From Anaerolineae bacterium (lineage in GTDB: Bacteria; Chloroflexota; Anaerolineae; Anaerolineales; E44-bin32), in the NCBI GenBank assembly GCA_030605795.1, contig JAUWHR010000088.1:1-34629 (forward strand): 34,629 bases of DNA, given 5' to 3'. The notes below the pieces were generated by a model. The model saw nothing but the letters and a program-made list of their open reading frames with translations, did not search any database and was not told the DNA's origin. The first letter of the stretch is position 1. Each line of letters opens with the position of its first letter. Below are positions 1 through 7,926 of the stretch, piece by piece. Both the position numbers and the translations under genes were made by a program.

Positions 1-627
1 GTCGCCATCAACACACTTGTCTCCGTTGATCACCACAACGTCAGCGTAGAAATTCGATGCATCTAAAAAGGTCCAGTACCATGTCCAGCGACCGCGTGAG
101 GTGAAACTTATATGGTATCGACCGTCGTCGTACCACGATACGGCCGCGCCCGCCGAGCTGGCTGGAAACTTCCCGGTGGAGCCGTCGAATGTATCATAAT
201 CGTGCCCCGTCCCCCAATCGATGGCAGGGTCATAGGGGGCCCGGACCAAGCTCCCCTCTACCGGCGCCTGGGTATCAACAGTGGGCTCCTCGGTAGGAAC
301 ATGAGTCTCTGTCGGTGTTGGAGGCGATGGTGGGGGCTGCGTCGGAGGAGCGACCTCAGTCGGCGGCTCCGACGGAGAGGTGACCTCATCTGGCGGCGAA
401 CCCGCCTGCTGGGTGAGCCTCTCCTCCTGCATCGCCAGGGTCGTCGCTTGAACGCCGAGCGCTATTTTAGTTTCTTCCAGGGAACTGTCCTCGCCCAGCC
501 CAGTCAGGCTGCATGCCAGGCTGGAAAAAACAACCAGGGTCAGGCAGGTTCCCAAGATAAGGAACTTCTTTTCGATCCATCCATCCTCAAATAAAACACG
601 GATCTGAGATTTCCTAGTAATACGCAT
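1..627 (-). CDS. Secreted lipoprotein, C-terminus off the left edge (partial)
   Basis: The minus strand is open from an ATG at 627 to the window edge, giving 209 codons with no stop. The start is fixed by a strong AGGAGGGAG Shine-Dalgarno sequence just upstream. A basic N-terminus is followed by a hydrophobic stretch ending in the lipobox SLAC, with the predicted lipidated Cys at residue 39. Residues about 70-120 form a Pro/Thr/Glu-rich linker typical of proteins that display a domain outside the cell. The visible C-terminal part is rich in Trp, Tyr, Asp and Gly (YDDGRYHISF, then FYADVVV) and resembles the jelly-roll, concanavalin-A-like domains common at the ends of Chloroflexota surface proteins; that domain call is inference. 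Function and ligand are unknown. It is read away from the pseudogene at 904. Confidence 0.8.
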   Translation of the reverse strand, partial: MRITRKSQIRVLFEDGWIEKKFLILGTCLTLVVFSSLACSLTGLGEDSSLEETKIALGVQATTLAMQEERLTQQAGSPPDEVTSPSEPPTEVAPPTQPPPSPPTPTETHVPTEEPTVDTQAPVEGSLVRAPYDPAIDWGTGHDYDTFDGSTGKFPASSAGAAVSWYDDGRYHISFTSRGRWTWYWTFLDASNFYADVVVINGDKCVDGD

Positions 628-672
628 TTTTTCTCCCTCCTAGCAAGGATCCACAAAGCGAGTAAAGATTGG

Positions 673-690
673 CGTTGGAAATATCCAACG
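673..690. promoter_or_regulatory. Short inverted repeat upstream of the lipoprotein gene
   Basis: CGTTGGA-AATA-TCCAACG: two perfect 7-bp arms with a 4-nt centre, about 46 bp before the lipoprotein start. This is the right place for an operator overlapping the promoter or a 5' UTR hairpin. No other copy was noticed in the window, and a chance palindrome cannot be excluded. Confidence 0.3.
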
Positions 691-903
691 GGTGTTACAC
701 TTGTCTCTCGCACCAATATCCATAACTCCTTCATGTTACGCCAAGCTAAGGATGTGCGCCATAGACCATCGGTAGGATATTGGTCAACTGTGAAACAAAG
801 CCACCAGGCGTAACTCGATCAATACCATTATCTACTCGCGCGGGAACTATCAGGGGCCCGCCAGCGTCATTAAACGTAGCTGCGATCCCCGTGGATGTCA
901 TTT

Positions 904-1960
904 ATGTCTAACAAAAGCAAGTTAGTTGCTTTGACACTCCTCGCATTGCTGGTCGGAATAGGGGGCTTATGAGTCCTGACAAAACATTATTCGCATCTCC
1001 CCGAGCGGGTTAGCCAGATGGAGACCATTGTTCTTGGACAAACGCGCTACGTACCCAGTAGCCAAGCCGCTATGCGGGTCGTGGTGCGCGATGTGAGCGA
1101 CCAGGAACCGATCTCCAATGCCGCCGTGGAGGTCCTGATGCAACCCGTGGAGGGAGGAAAGGCGACATCCCTAACCAGGGCACTACCAACGCTCGAGGCG
1201 TAGTAGATGTCGCCTTCACCGTTCCAGCCAACCTCGACCCTGCCCAAAACTTGATCGTCGAAACCTCCTCAGCCCTAGGTGAGGATCGGCTTGAGCAGGC
1301 CGTCAAGGTCGATCGTGATTACAAAATCCTTCTCACCACCGACAAGCCCATCTACCAACCAGGCCAGGAGATTCACATTCGGGCGCTGGCATTAAGCTCC
1401 TTTGACCGCTTCCCTGCCTCTGAAAGGTCGATCGAATTCATCATCGCCGATGGCAAGGGGAAGATAACCTCATGTACCAGATCAGCGGCGCTTACTACCT
1501 GCCATGGAAAGAGGTTGTCGCGCTCCAAGCCGTCTCAGCGCCTGACCTGCTCACCATCGATCTGACCTACGATCGCACCGAACTCACGGTAAATGACACA
1601 GTACAGGTCGACGTAGTTGTGACGATGAACGAGACAGGCCGAGCAGAGTGGGCGTTAATCGACCTGGGCATTCCCCCGGGTTTCGCCGTGGTGACCGAGG
1701 ACCTGAACGCCCTCTTGAGCCGCTACGAAGATGTGCCCGAGGACTACGAGTTCCCAACCATCGAGCGTTACGAACTCACCGGGCGGCAGATCTTGATCTA
1801 CATCAGCAACTTGAGCCACGAGCACTCGCTGACATTCAGCTACCGCATGCAGGCGAAATTCCCCATCGCCTCTCAGTCACCGGCCTCTAACGCCTATGAC
1901 TACTATAATCCAGATATACGCGGGGATGCGGCGCCGATATTAATCGTGGTCAATCCCTAA
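904..1960 (+). pseudogene. Alpha-2-macroglobulin-like protein, decayed and internally deleted
   Basis: Three reading frames must be joined to follow one protein. From an ATG at 904 there is a signal-anchor-like N-terminus, interrupted by an in-frame TGA at 970-972. The frame continues through YVPSSQAAMRVVVRD until a one-base shift near 1171-1177, after which QGTTNARGVVDVAF and then LLTTDKPIYQPGQEIHIRAL follow; the latter is the signature of the MG2 domain near the N-terminus. At about 1460 the frame changes again and the text jumps to YQISGAYYLPW and to a receptor-binding domain (DLTYDRTELTV, DLGIPPGF, YDYYNPDIRGDAAP) that belongs at the extreme C-terminus. Intact family members are roughly 1,500-1,900 residues and trap proteases; here the bait region and thioester domain are gone. 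At least three lesions make this a clear pseudogene. Confidence 0.85.
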
Positions 1961-1989
1961 ACCTGTGGATATGTAGCCTGTTTTAACTA

Positions 1990-2022
1990 ATATTCCCGGG
2001 AGCTTTAAGCTCCCGGGAATAT
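1990..2022. terminator. Perfect 16-bp inverted repeat after the macroglobulin pseudogene
   Basis: Positions 1990-2005 are the exact reverse complement of 2007-2022 (core TCCCGGGAGCTT), with a single central base, so the transcript would fold into a very stable hairpin with a loop of about 5 nt. It lies 30 bp after the pseudogene stop. There is no T-run directly after it on the plus strand, so it may be a bidirectional or factor-assisted terminator, or a repeat element, rather than a classic intrinsic terminator. Confidence 0.55.
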
Positions 2023-2156
2023 CACATGTAATTGCCACACCTTTCGTTCCGAATGCTACCGGGTTGTTTGAGATTAGGGCGGAGCACTTCTCTCAGCCAG
2101 GGATGTAACCCAAGTCAAATAATTTCAGCCGGGTGGAGAATCCCCCGGATAACCCG

Positions 2157-2705
2157 TCAGCCAAACATGCTCTTACGGATGGCTGCCATACGCCGATAAA
2201 CATACACCGCTGTAGTGAACACGATTACAAGGATCCACCATATCGCCGCCAGAGGGCCGGCTAACTTCCGCCATTGTCCGCTATCCATGTAGAAGTAAAG
2301 ATCCGTCTCCGAAGCGATAAATCGGCCATCCCTCTCCTTGACGTACCGCATATCACGTCTGTAGCTCCTGGTTTCGAAATACAAGTAATGGAAATATTTA
2401 TCACTCGAGCTGATCATAACTGTAAGGACCAAATCTGGTCGAGCCGGCATAGTTTTGGGACTATGGCGTGTGCCTAGAAGTTCCTCCATTAAATTCTCGT
2501 CACCGTCCCGTAGTGCTCGCTCGAGGTCGACCGCCACAGAGCCCGGCGTGTCATAGCGAGCGCGGTACTCCTCAGTGAAATATGCTGGATCATAACGGAA
2601 CAGACCTTGGACAACCGAGATAATGAACAAAAATGCAACGACAACCACCGGGATGAGTATTAACCCGGAAAAGTAAGGCCAATCGATGTGCTTATTTTCC
2701 TTCAT
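2157..2705 (-). CDS. Two-TM membrane protein of unknown function
   Basis: A 182-residue protein with one hydrophobic segment near the N-terminus (about residues 14-36) and another at the C-terminus (about 150-171), the second followed by a basic tail (YRRMAAIRKSMFG). The roughly 110 residues between them are hydrophilic and would form one extracytoplasmic or cytoplasmic domain with many aromatic and charged residues. I start at the ATG at 2705 because GGGAGAA sits 7-8 nt before it; an in-frame ATG-type start 7 codons earlier has no such site. I do not recognise the family. It stands alone between the macroglobulin remnant and the EamA transporter. Confidence 0.65.
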   Translation of the reverse strand: MKENKHIDWPYFSGLILIPVVVVAFLFIISVVQGLFRYDPAYFTEEYRARYDTPGSVAVDLERALRDGDENLMEELLGTRHSPKTMPARPDLVLTVMISSSDKYFHYLYFETRSYRRDMRYVKERDGRFIASETDLYFYMDSGQWRKLAGPLAAIWWILVIVFTTAVYVYRRMAAIRKSMFG

Positions 2706-2900
2706 CTGATTTTCTCCCAAACACACACTTTCAGGCTAAACACAATAGCGCGGCTTTCCATAGACCGACAGCTAACAAGTCTAAATAGCTAGGGAAGCAC
2801 TAAATTCTACACCACAAGCCACCTTCTTTTGGCCCGTTTTTCGGAAGGGCTTTCCCCCGCTCTTATGTGGTGTACTGGCTGTGCCAATTTCCAAGGTCGG

Positions 2901-3872
2901 CTACGATCTGCGCCTGTTCCGTAGATAGCGATCACGGAAAACACCGGCAACACCGAGAATCACCATCACTGCTCCGCTGATCGTCCAGGCGGTGATCGGC
3001 TCCCCCAAGATCACCGCTCCCAATATCACCGCAATCACCGGATTGACGTAGGCATAGGTCATGGCCACATTGATCGGCAGCAGGCGAAGCGTCTGCACAT
3101 AGGATGTGAAAGCAAGCAACGAACCAAATACCACCAAGTAACCCCAGGCAACCCAAGCCTCAAGTGCCGGGGTTGGTCTCGGTTCACGGAAGACGATCAT
3201 CAATAGAGCAAACCCCATCCCGCCGACGAGGGACTGGTAGCTCGCACTCACCGACGGTGACAGCTTCACCGGCCGCCTGCTCTGCAGCACCGAGCCAATA
3301 GCCCAACTGGCCGAGGCGCCCATCAGGGCAACGACTGCCAATGCATCCGCCCTCGTCCCGGAATGCAGCGTGGGCGCACTCAGCACCCCAATTCCAGCAA
3401 ACCCAACCAGCAGCGCGAGAACCAGCCGCGGAGAAGGAACATGCCGGTCTAGCAAGGTTTCGATCAGCGCCGTCCAGATGGGAACGGAGGCGACAATCAG
3501 GGCGGCCAACCCGGAGTCGGCTCGCTGCTCGGCCCACATTATCAAGCCATTGCCGCCCGTCCATAATAGCAACCCTGAACTGGCAAGTATGAAGATCTCC
3601 TCCCTTGAAGGTCGAATTGGCAGCCGTCGCAGTATTGCCCAGAGCAACAGCAACACCCCGGCCAGCATTAGGCGCATCATCCCCATGGTGAACGGTGGGA
3701 ACCCCGACCCCCCGCGCACGGCGACACGGATGGCCAGGTAGGTGCTTCCCCATATGATGTAAACGATCGTTAGGTAGAATAACCCGGCAGGTTTGATCTG
3801 GGTATCCTGGGCTGGTACACCGACCTTACTGGCCACGTTCTGCTGATCGCTCTTGGCTTTTATCTCATCCAT
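2901..3872 (-). CDS. EamA/DMT-superfamily permease
   Basis: A 323-residue polytopic membrane protein with about ten hydrophobic helices arranged as two EamA repeats. Hallmarks are IIWGSTYLAIRVAV in the first helix, FTMGMMRLMLAGVLLL in the second, SGLAALIVASVPIWTAL closing the first repeat, and YVNPVIAVILGAVILGEPIT near the end. Members export metabolites, amino acids or toxic compounds through the inner membrane; the substrate cannot be read from sequence. The ATG at 3872 is preferred over a GTG at 3917 because an AGGTGG motif precedes it and the family normally begins shortly before the first helix. A hydrophilic N-terminal stretch of about 25 residues remains. It is a single-gene unit downstream of the coaX repeat region. 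Confidence 0.9.
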   Translation of the reverse strand: MDEIKAKSDQQNVASKVGVPAQDTQIKPAGLFYLTIVYIIWGSTYLAIRVAVRGGSGFPPFTMGMMRLMLAGVLLLLWAILRRLPIRPSREEIFILASSGLLLWTGGNGLIMWAEQRADSGLAALIVASVPIWTALIETLLDRHVPSPRLVLALLVGFAGIGVLSAPTLHSGTRADALAVVALMGASASWAIGSVLQSRRPVKLSPSVSASYQSLVGGMGFALLMIVFREPRPTPALEAWVAWGYLVVFGSLLAFTSYVQTLRLLPINVAMTYAYVNPVIAVILGAVILGEPITAWTISGAVMVILGVAGVFRDRYLRNRRRS

Positions 3873-4028
3873 CCTGAGAAGTCCACCTTTGTTTTCACTA
3901 AAAGGAAATAAGCTCACGAAAAATGGCCGCCATGTTAATTTTCATCCATAAACCGACGCACCTGTTGGAAGGTCTGATCCAGCATCTAATCTGATTGATA
4001 CCGTAATTGCTGATTCTCACAACGGAAT

Positions 4029-4052
4029 GCCCCCTCCATCATGGGAGAGGGC
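4029..4052. repeat. 9-bp hairpin between coaX and the EamA gene
   Basis: GCCCCCTCC at 4029-4037 pairs with GGAGAGGGC at 4044-4052 (one G-T wobble) around a 6-nt loop. It lies in the roughly 340-bp gap after coaX on the minus strand. No T-run follows, so a terminator role is only possible. Confidence 0.35.
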
Positions 4053-4086
4053 AGTGTAACTTGACGATGTTAGATTTCACTCTAGC

Positions 4087-4166
4087 TGTCATTGCGAGGC
4101 GTGCTGTTTGCGCCGAAGCAATCCCCTAGCGTGCTTGGAGATTGCTTCGCTCCGCTCGCAATGACA
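4087..4166. repeat. Dispersed inverted repeat of the TGTCATTGCGAG type
   Basis: The element begins TGTCATTGCGAG and ends CTCGCAATGACA, with inner arms GAAGCAATC and GATTGCTTC, giving an 80-bp imperfect palindrome. Elements of this form are scattered through intergenic regions of many environmental bacterial genomes. It fills most of the coaX-EamA gap with the smaller hairpin at 4029. It could fold in the coaX transcript and act at its 3' end. Only one copy is in this window. Confidence 0.75.
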
Positions 4167-4212
4167 AATGTAACATTGTCCAGGTAAGTAGATCTCCTTA
4201 TAAGATTGCACC

Positions 4213-4977
4213 TTATTGGTTCATATCCCAAATGATTCGCAGCCCCTCCAATGTGAGCCAGGGAGCCAGGATTTGAATGACCTCAGTCTCGGCGGCGATG
4301 ACCTCCGCCAAGCCTCCAGTACCGATCACCTTCATTTCAGGGCCTAATTCGGCTCGGAAACGAGCAACCATCCCCTCCACCAGCCCAACGTAGCCGAACA
4401 ACAGACCGGATTGCATGGAGTGGACGGTGTTGCGACCGATGGCTGACGGTGGGTGAGCCAGCTCTACACGGGGTAATTTTGCTGTACGCTGGAAAAGGGC
4501 TTCGGCGGCGATCCCAATGCCGGGGGCGATCGCGCCACCAAGATAATCACCTTCAGCGGAGATGGCGTCGAAGGTGGTGGCGGTGCCAAAGTCTACCACG
4601 CAGGCAGGGCCACCATAGAGATGCTGCACTGCAGCAGCATCTACCACCCGGTCAGCGCCCACAGCTTTGGGATCCTCATAGCGAATGCATACACCGGTCT
4701 TGACCCCCGCGTCAACCACCAACACCTGTTGACCTATGTAGTTGTCGCAGGCCTGCAAAAAGATACCGGTTAGCGGAGGCACTACAGAAGCCAGGGCAAC
4801 GCCATGAACGTCCTCCGGATTAAAGCCGGCGTGCCGTAGCAGGCCAAGCATCTGAAGGCCATACTCGTCCTGCATGCGCTCATGATCGGTTGCTAGCCGC
4901 CACGCCACCGCCAGTTCCTGGTCGCGATAAAGGCCGAGAGTGATGTTGGTGTTGCCAATATCAATAGTAAGTAACAT
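4213..4977 (-). CDS. coaX: Type III pantothenate kinase
   Basis: 254 residues, the usual CoaX length. It phosphorylates pantothenate with ATP, the first committed step of coenzyme A synthesis. The N-terminal phosphate-binding motif DIGNTN is at residues 6-11, the central signature VVDFGTATTFD and GGAIAPGIG are present, and GTGGLA near the C-terminus matches the second nucleotide-binding element of the ASKHA fold. The type III enzyme is insensitive to CoA feedback in characterised members and needs a monovalent cation. The start at 4977 has GAGG six bases upstream. It is the last gene of the pantothenate cluster, 57 bp after panC with a hairpin-forming repeat in between, so kinase and precursor synthesis are probably co-transcribed. 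Confidence 0.95.
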   Translation of the reverse strand: MLLTIDIGNTNITLGLYRDQELAVAWRLATDHERMQDEYGLQMLGLLRHAGFNPEDVHGVALASVVPPLTGIFLQACDNYIGQQVLVVDAGVKTGVCIRYEDPKAVGADRVVDAAAVQHLYGGPACVVDFGTATTFDAISAEGDYLGGAIAPGIGIAAEALFQRTAKLPRVELAHPPSAIGRNTVHSMQSGLLFGYVGLVEGMVARFRAELGPEMKVIGTGGLAEVIAAETEVIQILAPWLTLEGLRIIWDMNQ

Positions 4978-4998
4978 GGGAAACCTCTTGTTGAAAAA

Positions 4999-5058
4999 CA
5001 GTGATTAAGGATTGGGGATCAGGGATCAGTGCATTTACTTCTCCCCAATCACTGATCC
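4999..5058. repeat. GGGATCAGGGATT-type repeat at the panC 3' end
   Basis: The panC-coaX junction is built of GATTGGGGATCA/GGGATCAGTG units on one side and their complements TCCCCAATC and CACTGATCC on the other. The units pair as A-B-A'-B', so alternative rather than nested stems form. The last codons of panC (GSVIGEK) and its stop are encoded inside the repeat. Confidence 0.6.
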
Positions 5059-5895
5059 TTTATCCCCCACAACCATATTATCAATCAACCTTGTTTTACC
5101 CACATAAACCGCCATCGAGAGCAACGCACATTCCACCGTCCCGGTAAGTTCCGTTAACGTGTCAGGGTCGGCGACGGAGATGTATTGCGCCAGGGCGAGA
5201 GACTCGGTCGAGAGCACTTCAGACATAATATGCCGTAGGACCTCTGCCTCGCGCTCACCAGCACTAAAGGCCTGGTTTGCAGCGGTCAGTGCCCGGTAAA
5301 GGACGGTAGCCGCCTTCCTTTGCTGCGGATCGAGGTAGGAGTTGCGACTGGACATCGCCAGCCCATCCGGTTCGCGCACGGTGGGGCAAACCACAACCTT
5401 CAGCGGAAAGTTCAAATCCTGCACCATGCGTCGAATCACGACCGCCTGCTGAGCATCTTTTTGACCAAAGTAAGCTTTGTCAGGTTGGGTGGCGTTGAAC
5501 AGCTTGGTGACGACGGTTGTGACGCCACGAAAGTGGCCCGGACGATGTGTTCCCTCCAGCGGTCGGGTAAGGGCCTCGACCTTCACCCAGGTCTGGAAGT
5601 CTGGAGGGTACATATCTTCATCGGCCGGCGCCCACACCAGGTCAACGCCCTCGGCTTCGAGCAGACGAAGGTCGCGATCAAAATCACGCGGGTAGCTGTC
5701 CAAGTCATCATTTGCACTAAACTGGGCGGGGTTGACATAAATGGTCACACCGACGCTGGCGCACTCTGCTCGCGCCCGGCGTACAAGCGATAGATGACCT
5801 TGGTGCAAGTAACCCATAGTCGGCACCAGGCCGAAAGGGCTGGGTAACGTAGCACGGACATCACCCAACTCAGCCAGGGTGGTCACGACCTTCAT
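5035..5895 (-). CDS. panC: Pantothenate synthetase
   Basis: 286 residues, standard length. It condenses pantoate with beta-alanine using ATP through a pantoyl-adenylate intermediate in the cytoplasm. The nucleotidyltransferase HIGH-like motif is PTMGYLHQGH (HQGH at 31-34). Other family blocks are NPAQFSANDDLDSYPR, GHFRGVTTVV, FGQKDAQQ and the KMSKS-equivalent MSSRN. The ATG overlaps the panE stop by four bases (ATGA), a sign of translational coupling. The last seven codons lie in an intergenic repeat, so the natural C-terminus may have been altered by repeat insertion without touching the catalytic core. No panD (aspartate decarboxylase, source of beta-alanine) is present in the window. Confidence 0.96.
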   Translation of the reverse strand: MKVVTTLAELGDVRATLPSPFGLVPTMGYLHQGHLSLVRRARAECASVGVTIYVNPAQFSANDDLDSYPRDFDRDLRLLEAEGVDLVWAPADEDMYPPDFQTWVKVEALTRPLEGTHRPGHFRGVTTVVTKLFNATQPDKAYFGQKDAQQAVVIRRMVQDLNFPLKVVVCPTVREPDGLAMSSRNSYLDPQQRKAATVLYRALTAANQAFSAGEREAEVLRHIMSEVLSTESLALAQYISVADPDTLTELTGTVECALLSMAVYVGKTRLIDNMVVGDKGSVIGEK

Positions 5896-6818
5896 GTTTC
5901 ATCTCTAGAGGCAGGCAAAGCCAGGGCTCGAACCAGATGCCAGAGAGTCCTGTTGACCGGTGTCGGCACACCAAGGTACTCTCCCTCCAGGGCGATGGCG
6001 CCACAGATAGCATCGATCTCAGTTGGAGCGCCGCGTTGAATATCCTGGAGCATCGAAGAAAGGTTGCTGGCCGTACGCCCTGCCACCTCGATGGCGGCCG
6101 CTCCTGGCTCGGCGTGCGGCATGCGCACGCCGCGGGCGGCAGCCACAGCGGCGGTCTCTTCGGCAGCCTCCGCCATCAGCGCCAGGGCATGCGGACGAGC
6201 AAGTAGTTCACCATTGGGGATCCCCAATAGGGCGGTTAGAGGGTTAATGGCGGCGTTGATCGCCAGTTTCCCCCATACCAGACTCTCTAGATCCTCGGCG
6301 GTCTTTACCTCGAAGCCGGCTTGGCGCAGCATCTCAGCTAGTGGAAGGAGGCGTGGGTAGGAGGCGAGGTACGTAGGTCCGACACCGCCAGCGCGCACCC
6401 GCCCCGGACCTAGCAAAGTGGCGCCTACGGTCGTCACCCCGAGAGCCGCCCGTTCTTCCCCCAACGCCTCCTGAAGCTGCTCCAGGTTACCCAGCCCATT
6501 CTGCAGTGTGAGTGCGACCCCGTCTGGGACCAGGCAGGCAGCTAATTGGCGGGCGGCGCGCGCCGTCTGCCAGGACTTGACCAGAACCAGTGCAAATCGG
6601 GTATCGGCGCACTGCGCAGGATCAGAAGTGGCGCGTACCGGATAGGCTCGCTCAGAACCGTCTCCCTCGATCAAGCACACCCCTCCGTCCTGTAGTGCAG
6701 CCACCCCGTCAGGCCAAGTACCAAGCAGGGTGACATCCGCATGCGGCGCCAGACGAGCGCCGAACAAGCAGGCCATGGCGCCGGTACCAACAATTAGGAT
6801 GGGTGGTTTCCCGTTCAA
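5892..6818 (-). CDS. panE: Ketopantoate reductase
   Basis: About 308 residues. It reduces 2-dehydropantoate to pantoate with NADPH. The Rossmann motif GTGAMA begins at residue 11, followed by LFGARLAPHADVTLLG. The catalytic Lys is in the block VWGKLAINAAINPLTALLG and the catalytic Glu in PTEIDAICGAI. I choose a TTG start at 6818: AGGGAGGA lies five bases before it and the protein then begins directly at the nucleotide-binding strand. An upstream ATG at 6860 would add 14 residues encoded by an intergenic repeat and has no ribosome site. It sits between panB and panC, overlapping panC by four bases. Related 2-dehydropantoate reductase homologues can act on other 2-oxo acids, but the gene neighbourhood supports PanE. 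Confidence 0.93.
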   Translation of the reverse strand: MNGKPPILIVGTGAMACLFGARLAPHADVTLLGTWPDGVAALQDGGVCLIEGDGSERAYPVRATSDPAQCADTRFALVLVKSWQTARAARQLAACLVPDGVALTLQNGLGNLEQLQEALGEERAALGVTTVGATLLGPGRVRAGGVGPTYLASYPRLLPLAEMLRQAGFEVKTAEDLESLVWGKLAINAAINPLTALLGIPNGELLARPHALALMAEAAEETAAVAAARGVRMPHAEPGAAAIEVAGRTASNLSSMLQDIQRGAPTEIDAICGAIALEGEYLGVPTPVNRTLWHLVRALALPASRDET

Positions 6819-6837
6819 ATAGATCCTCCCTGACCAA

Positions 6838-6902
6838 TAGGCGCTTAGGCACCTGGGCAATAAGGAGTTATGTGCCTTGGCGCCTAAGTGCCCTAGTGCC
6901 TA
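6838..6902. repeat. TAGGCAC-type inverted repeat between panB and panE
   Basis: A left arm of TAGGCGCTTAGGCACCTGGG (6838-6857) faces a complementary arm (6871-6902) made of the same 7-8 bp TAGGCAC/TTAGGCGC units, forming an imperfect hairpin. The panB stop codon TAG is the first unit of the repeat. It is a second repeat family, different in sequence from the GGGATCAGGGATT type but similarly placed. Confidence 0.6.
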
Positions 6903-7775
6903 TTCTTGATCTAACTCTTCCATCAACGTCTCCCACTCTTCATCCGGCATATCAAGGCTATGCTCCTCAGCTGGAAAGACGCCATTCTCTATGTCAGCCT
7001 TGAAAGCTGCAAATGCCTGGGCCATCTCGTTATGCAGGTCAGCGTACTTTTTTACGAAGCGCGGCGTGAAGCGGTCGAACAGACCCAGTAGGTCGTGGGT
7101 GACCAAAACCTGTCCGTCGCAACCGGCGCCGGCGCCGATGCCGATGGTGGGAATCTTCAGACGTTCGCTCACCAACCGCGCCAGGCGAGCCGGGATCGTC
7201 TCCAGCACCAGTGAGAAACAGCCGGCCTCCTGCAGCGCCATCGCGTCCTCAACTAGTCGACGTGCGGCGGGAGCCGTCTTTCCCTGAGCCCGGAAGCCGC
7301 CTAATTGATGTACGGACTGGGGTGTCAGACCTAGGTGCCCTTGCACTGGTATACCAGCTCCGACGATCGCCTCGATCGCCGGTAGACGCTCCCGTCCGCC
7401 CTCTAATTTGATGGCATCCATGCCGCCCTCCTGTAGAAAGCGACCAGCATTACGCACCGCCTCTTCCACTGAAGCCTGATAGGACATGAAGGGCATGTCG
7501 CCGATCAACAGGGCATATTGAGCACCGCGGGACACCGCCTTGCAGTGATGGATCATATCGTCCATGGTCACCGGCAGGGTGGTCTCATAGCCCAACACAA
7601 CCATCCCTAGCGAATCACCCACCAGGATTGAATCCAAGCCGGCGCGGTCGATTGCCAGGGCGGTGGCGTACTCGTAAGCTGTGAGTATGGTGATCGGCTG
7701 ACCCTGCTCCTTCTTACGCTGCAAGGTGAGGGTTGTAACCCTGTTCCGGTTTTGGGGGTAACTGGAAGCAGACAC
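6900..7775 (-). CDS. panB: Ketopantoate hydroxymethyltransferase
   Basis: 291 residues. It transfers a hydroxymethyl group from 5,10-methylenetetrahydrofolate to 2-oxoisovalerate, giving ketopantoate; Mg2+ dependent. Family blocks in order are ITILTAYEYATA, ILVGDSLGMVVLGYE, AIKLEGG, PVQGHLGLTPQSV, the catalytic-Glu block LVLETIPARLA, and GIGAGAGCDGQVLV. The GTG at 7775 is the likely start because AGGAGGAG lies seven bases upstream and the protein then has the family's length; the frame stays open 44 codons further but that extension is not conserved in character. It is the first gene of the panB-panE-panC-coaX run, which converts 2-oxoisovalerate to phosphopantothenate except for the supply of beta-alanine. 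Confidence 0.95.
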   Translation of the reverse strand: MSASSYPQNRNRVTTLTLQRKKEQGQPITILTAYEYATALAIDRAGLDSILVGDSLGMVVLGYETTLPVTMDDMIHHCKAVSRGAQYALLIGDMPFMSYQASVEEAVRNAGRFLQEGGMDAIKLEGGRERLPAIEAIVGAGIPVQGHLGLTPQSVHQLGGFRAQGKTAPAARRLVEDAMALQEAGCFSLVLETIPARLARLVSERLKIPTIGIGAGAGCDGQVLVTHDLLGLFDRFTPRFVKKYADLHNEMAQAFAAFKADIENGVFPAEEHSLDMPDEEWETLMEELDQE

Positions 7776-7926
7776 TGCTATCTCCTCCTGCGAGTGAGAT
7801 GCTTGACAGCCCGAGAAAGTAGAACCCGCCCGGGCCGATGGGCGGGACAGCGAAACATACTTTTGTCCTGCCGTCTCGGTCGTGTTCCGATCCAAGCGGC
7901 AGGGCAATTATAGCAGAGGGAAGGGA

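Noticed and set aside
112-594. Long plus-strand frame rich in Arg
   Set aside because: It is the reverse-strand image of the lipoprotein gene, whose minus-strand frame has a lipobox, strong ribosome site and domain-like C-terminus.
970-972. In-frame TGA possibly read as Trp or selenocysteine
   Set aside because: Two further frame lesions and a large deletion in the same gene make simple decay the better explanation, and other genes use TGA as a stop.
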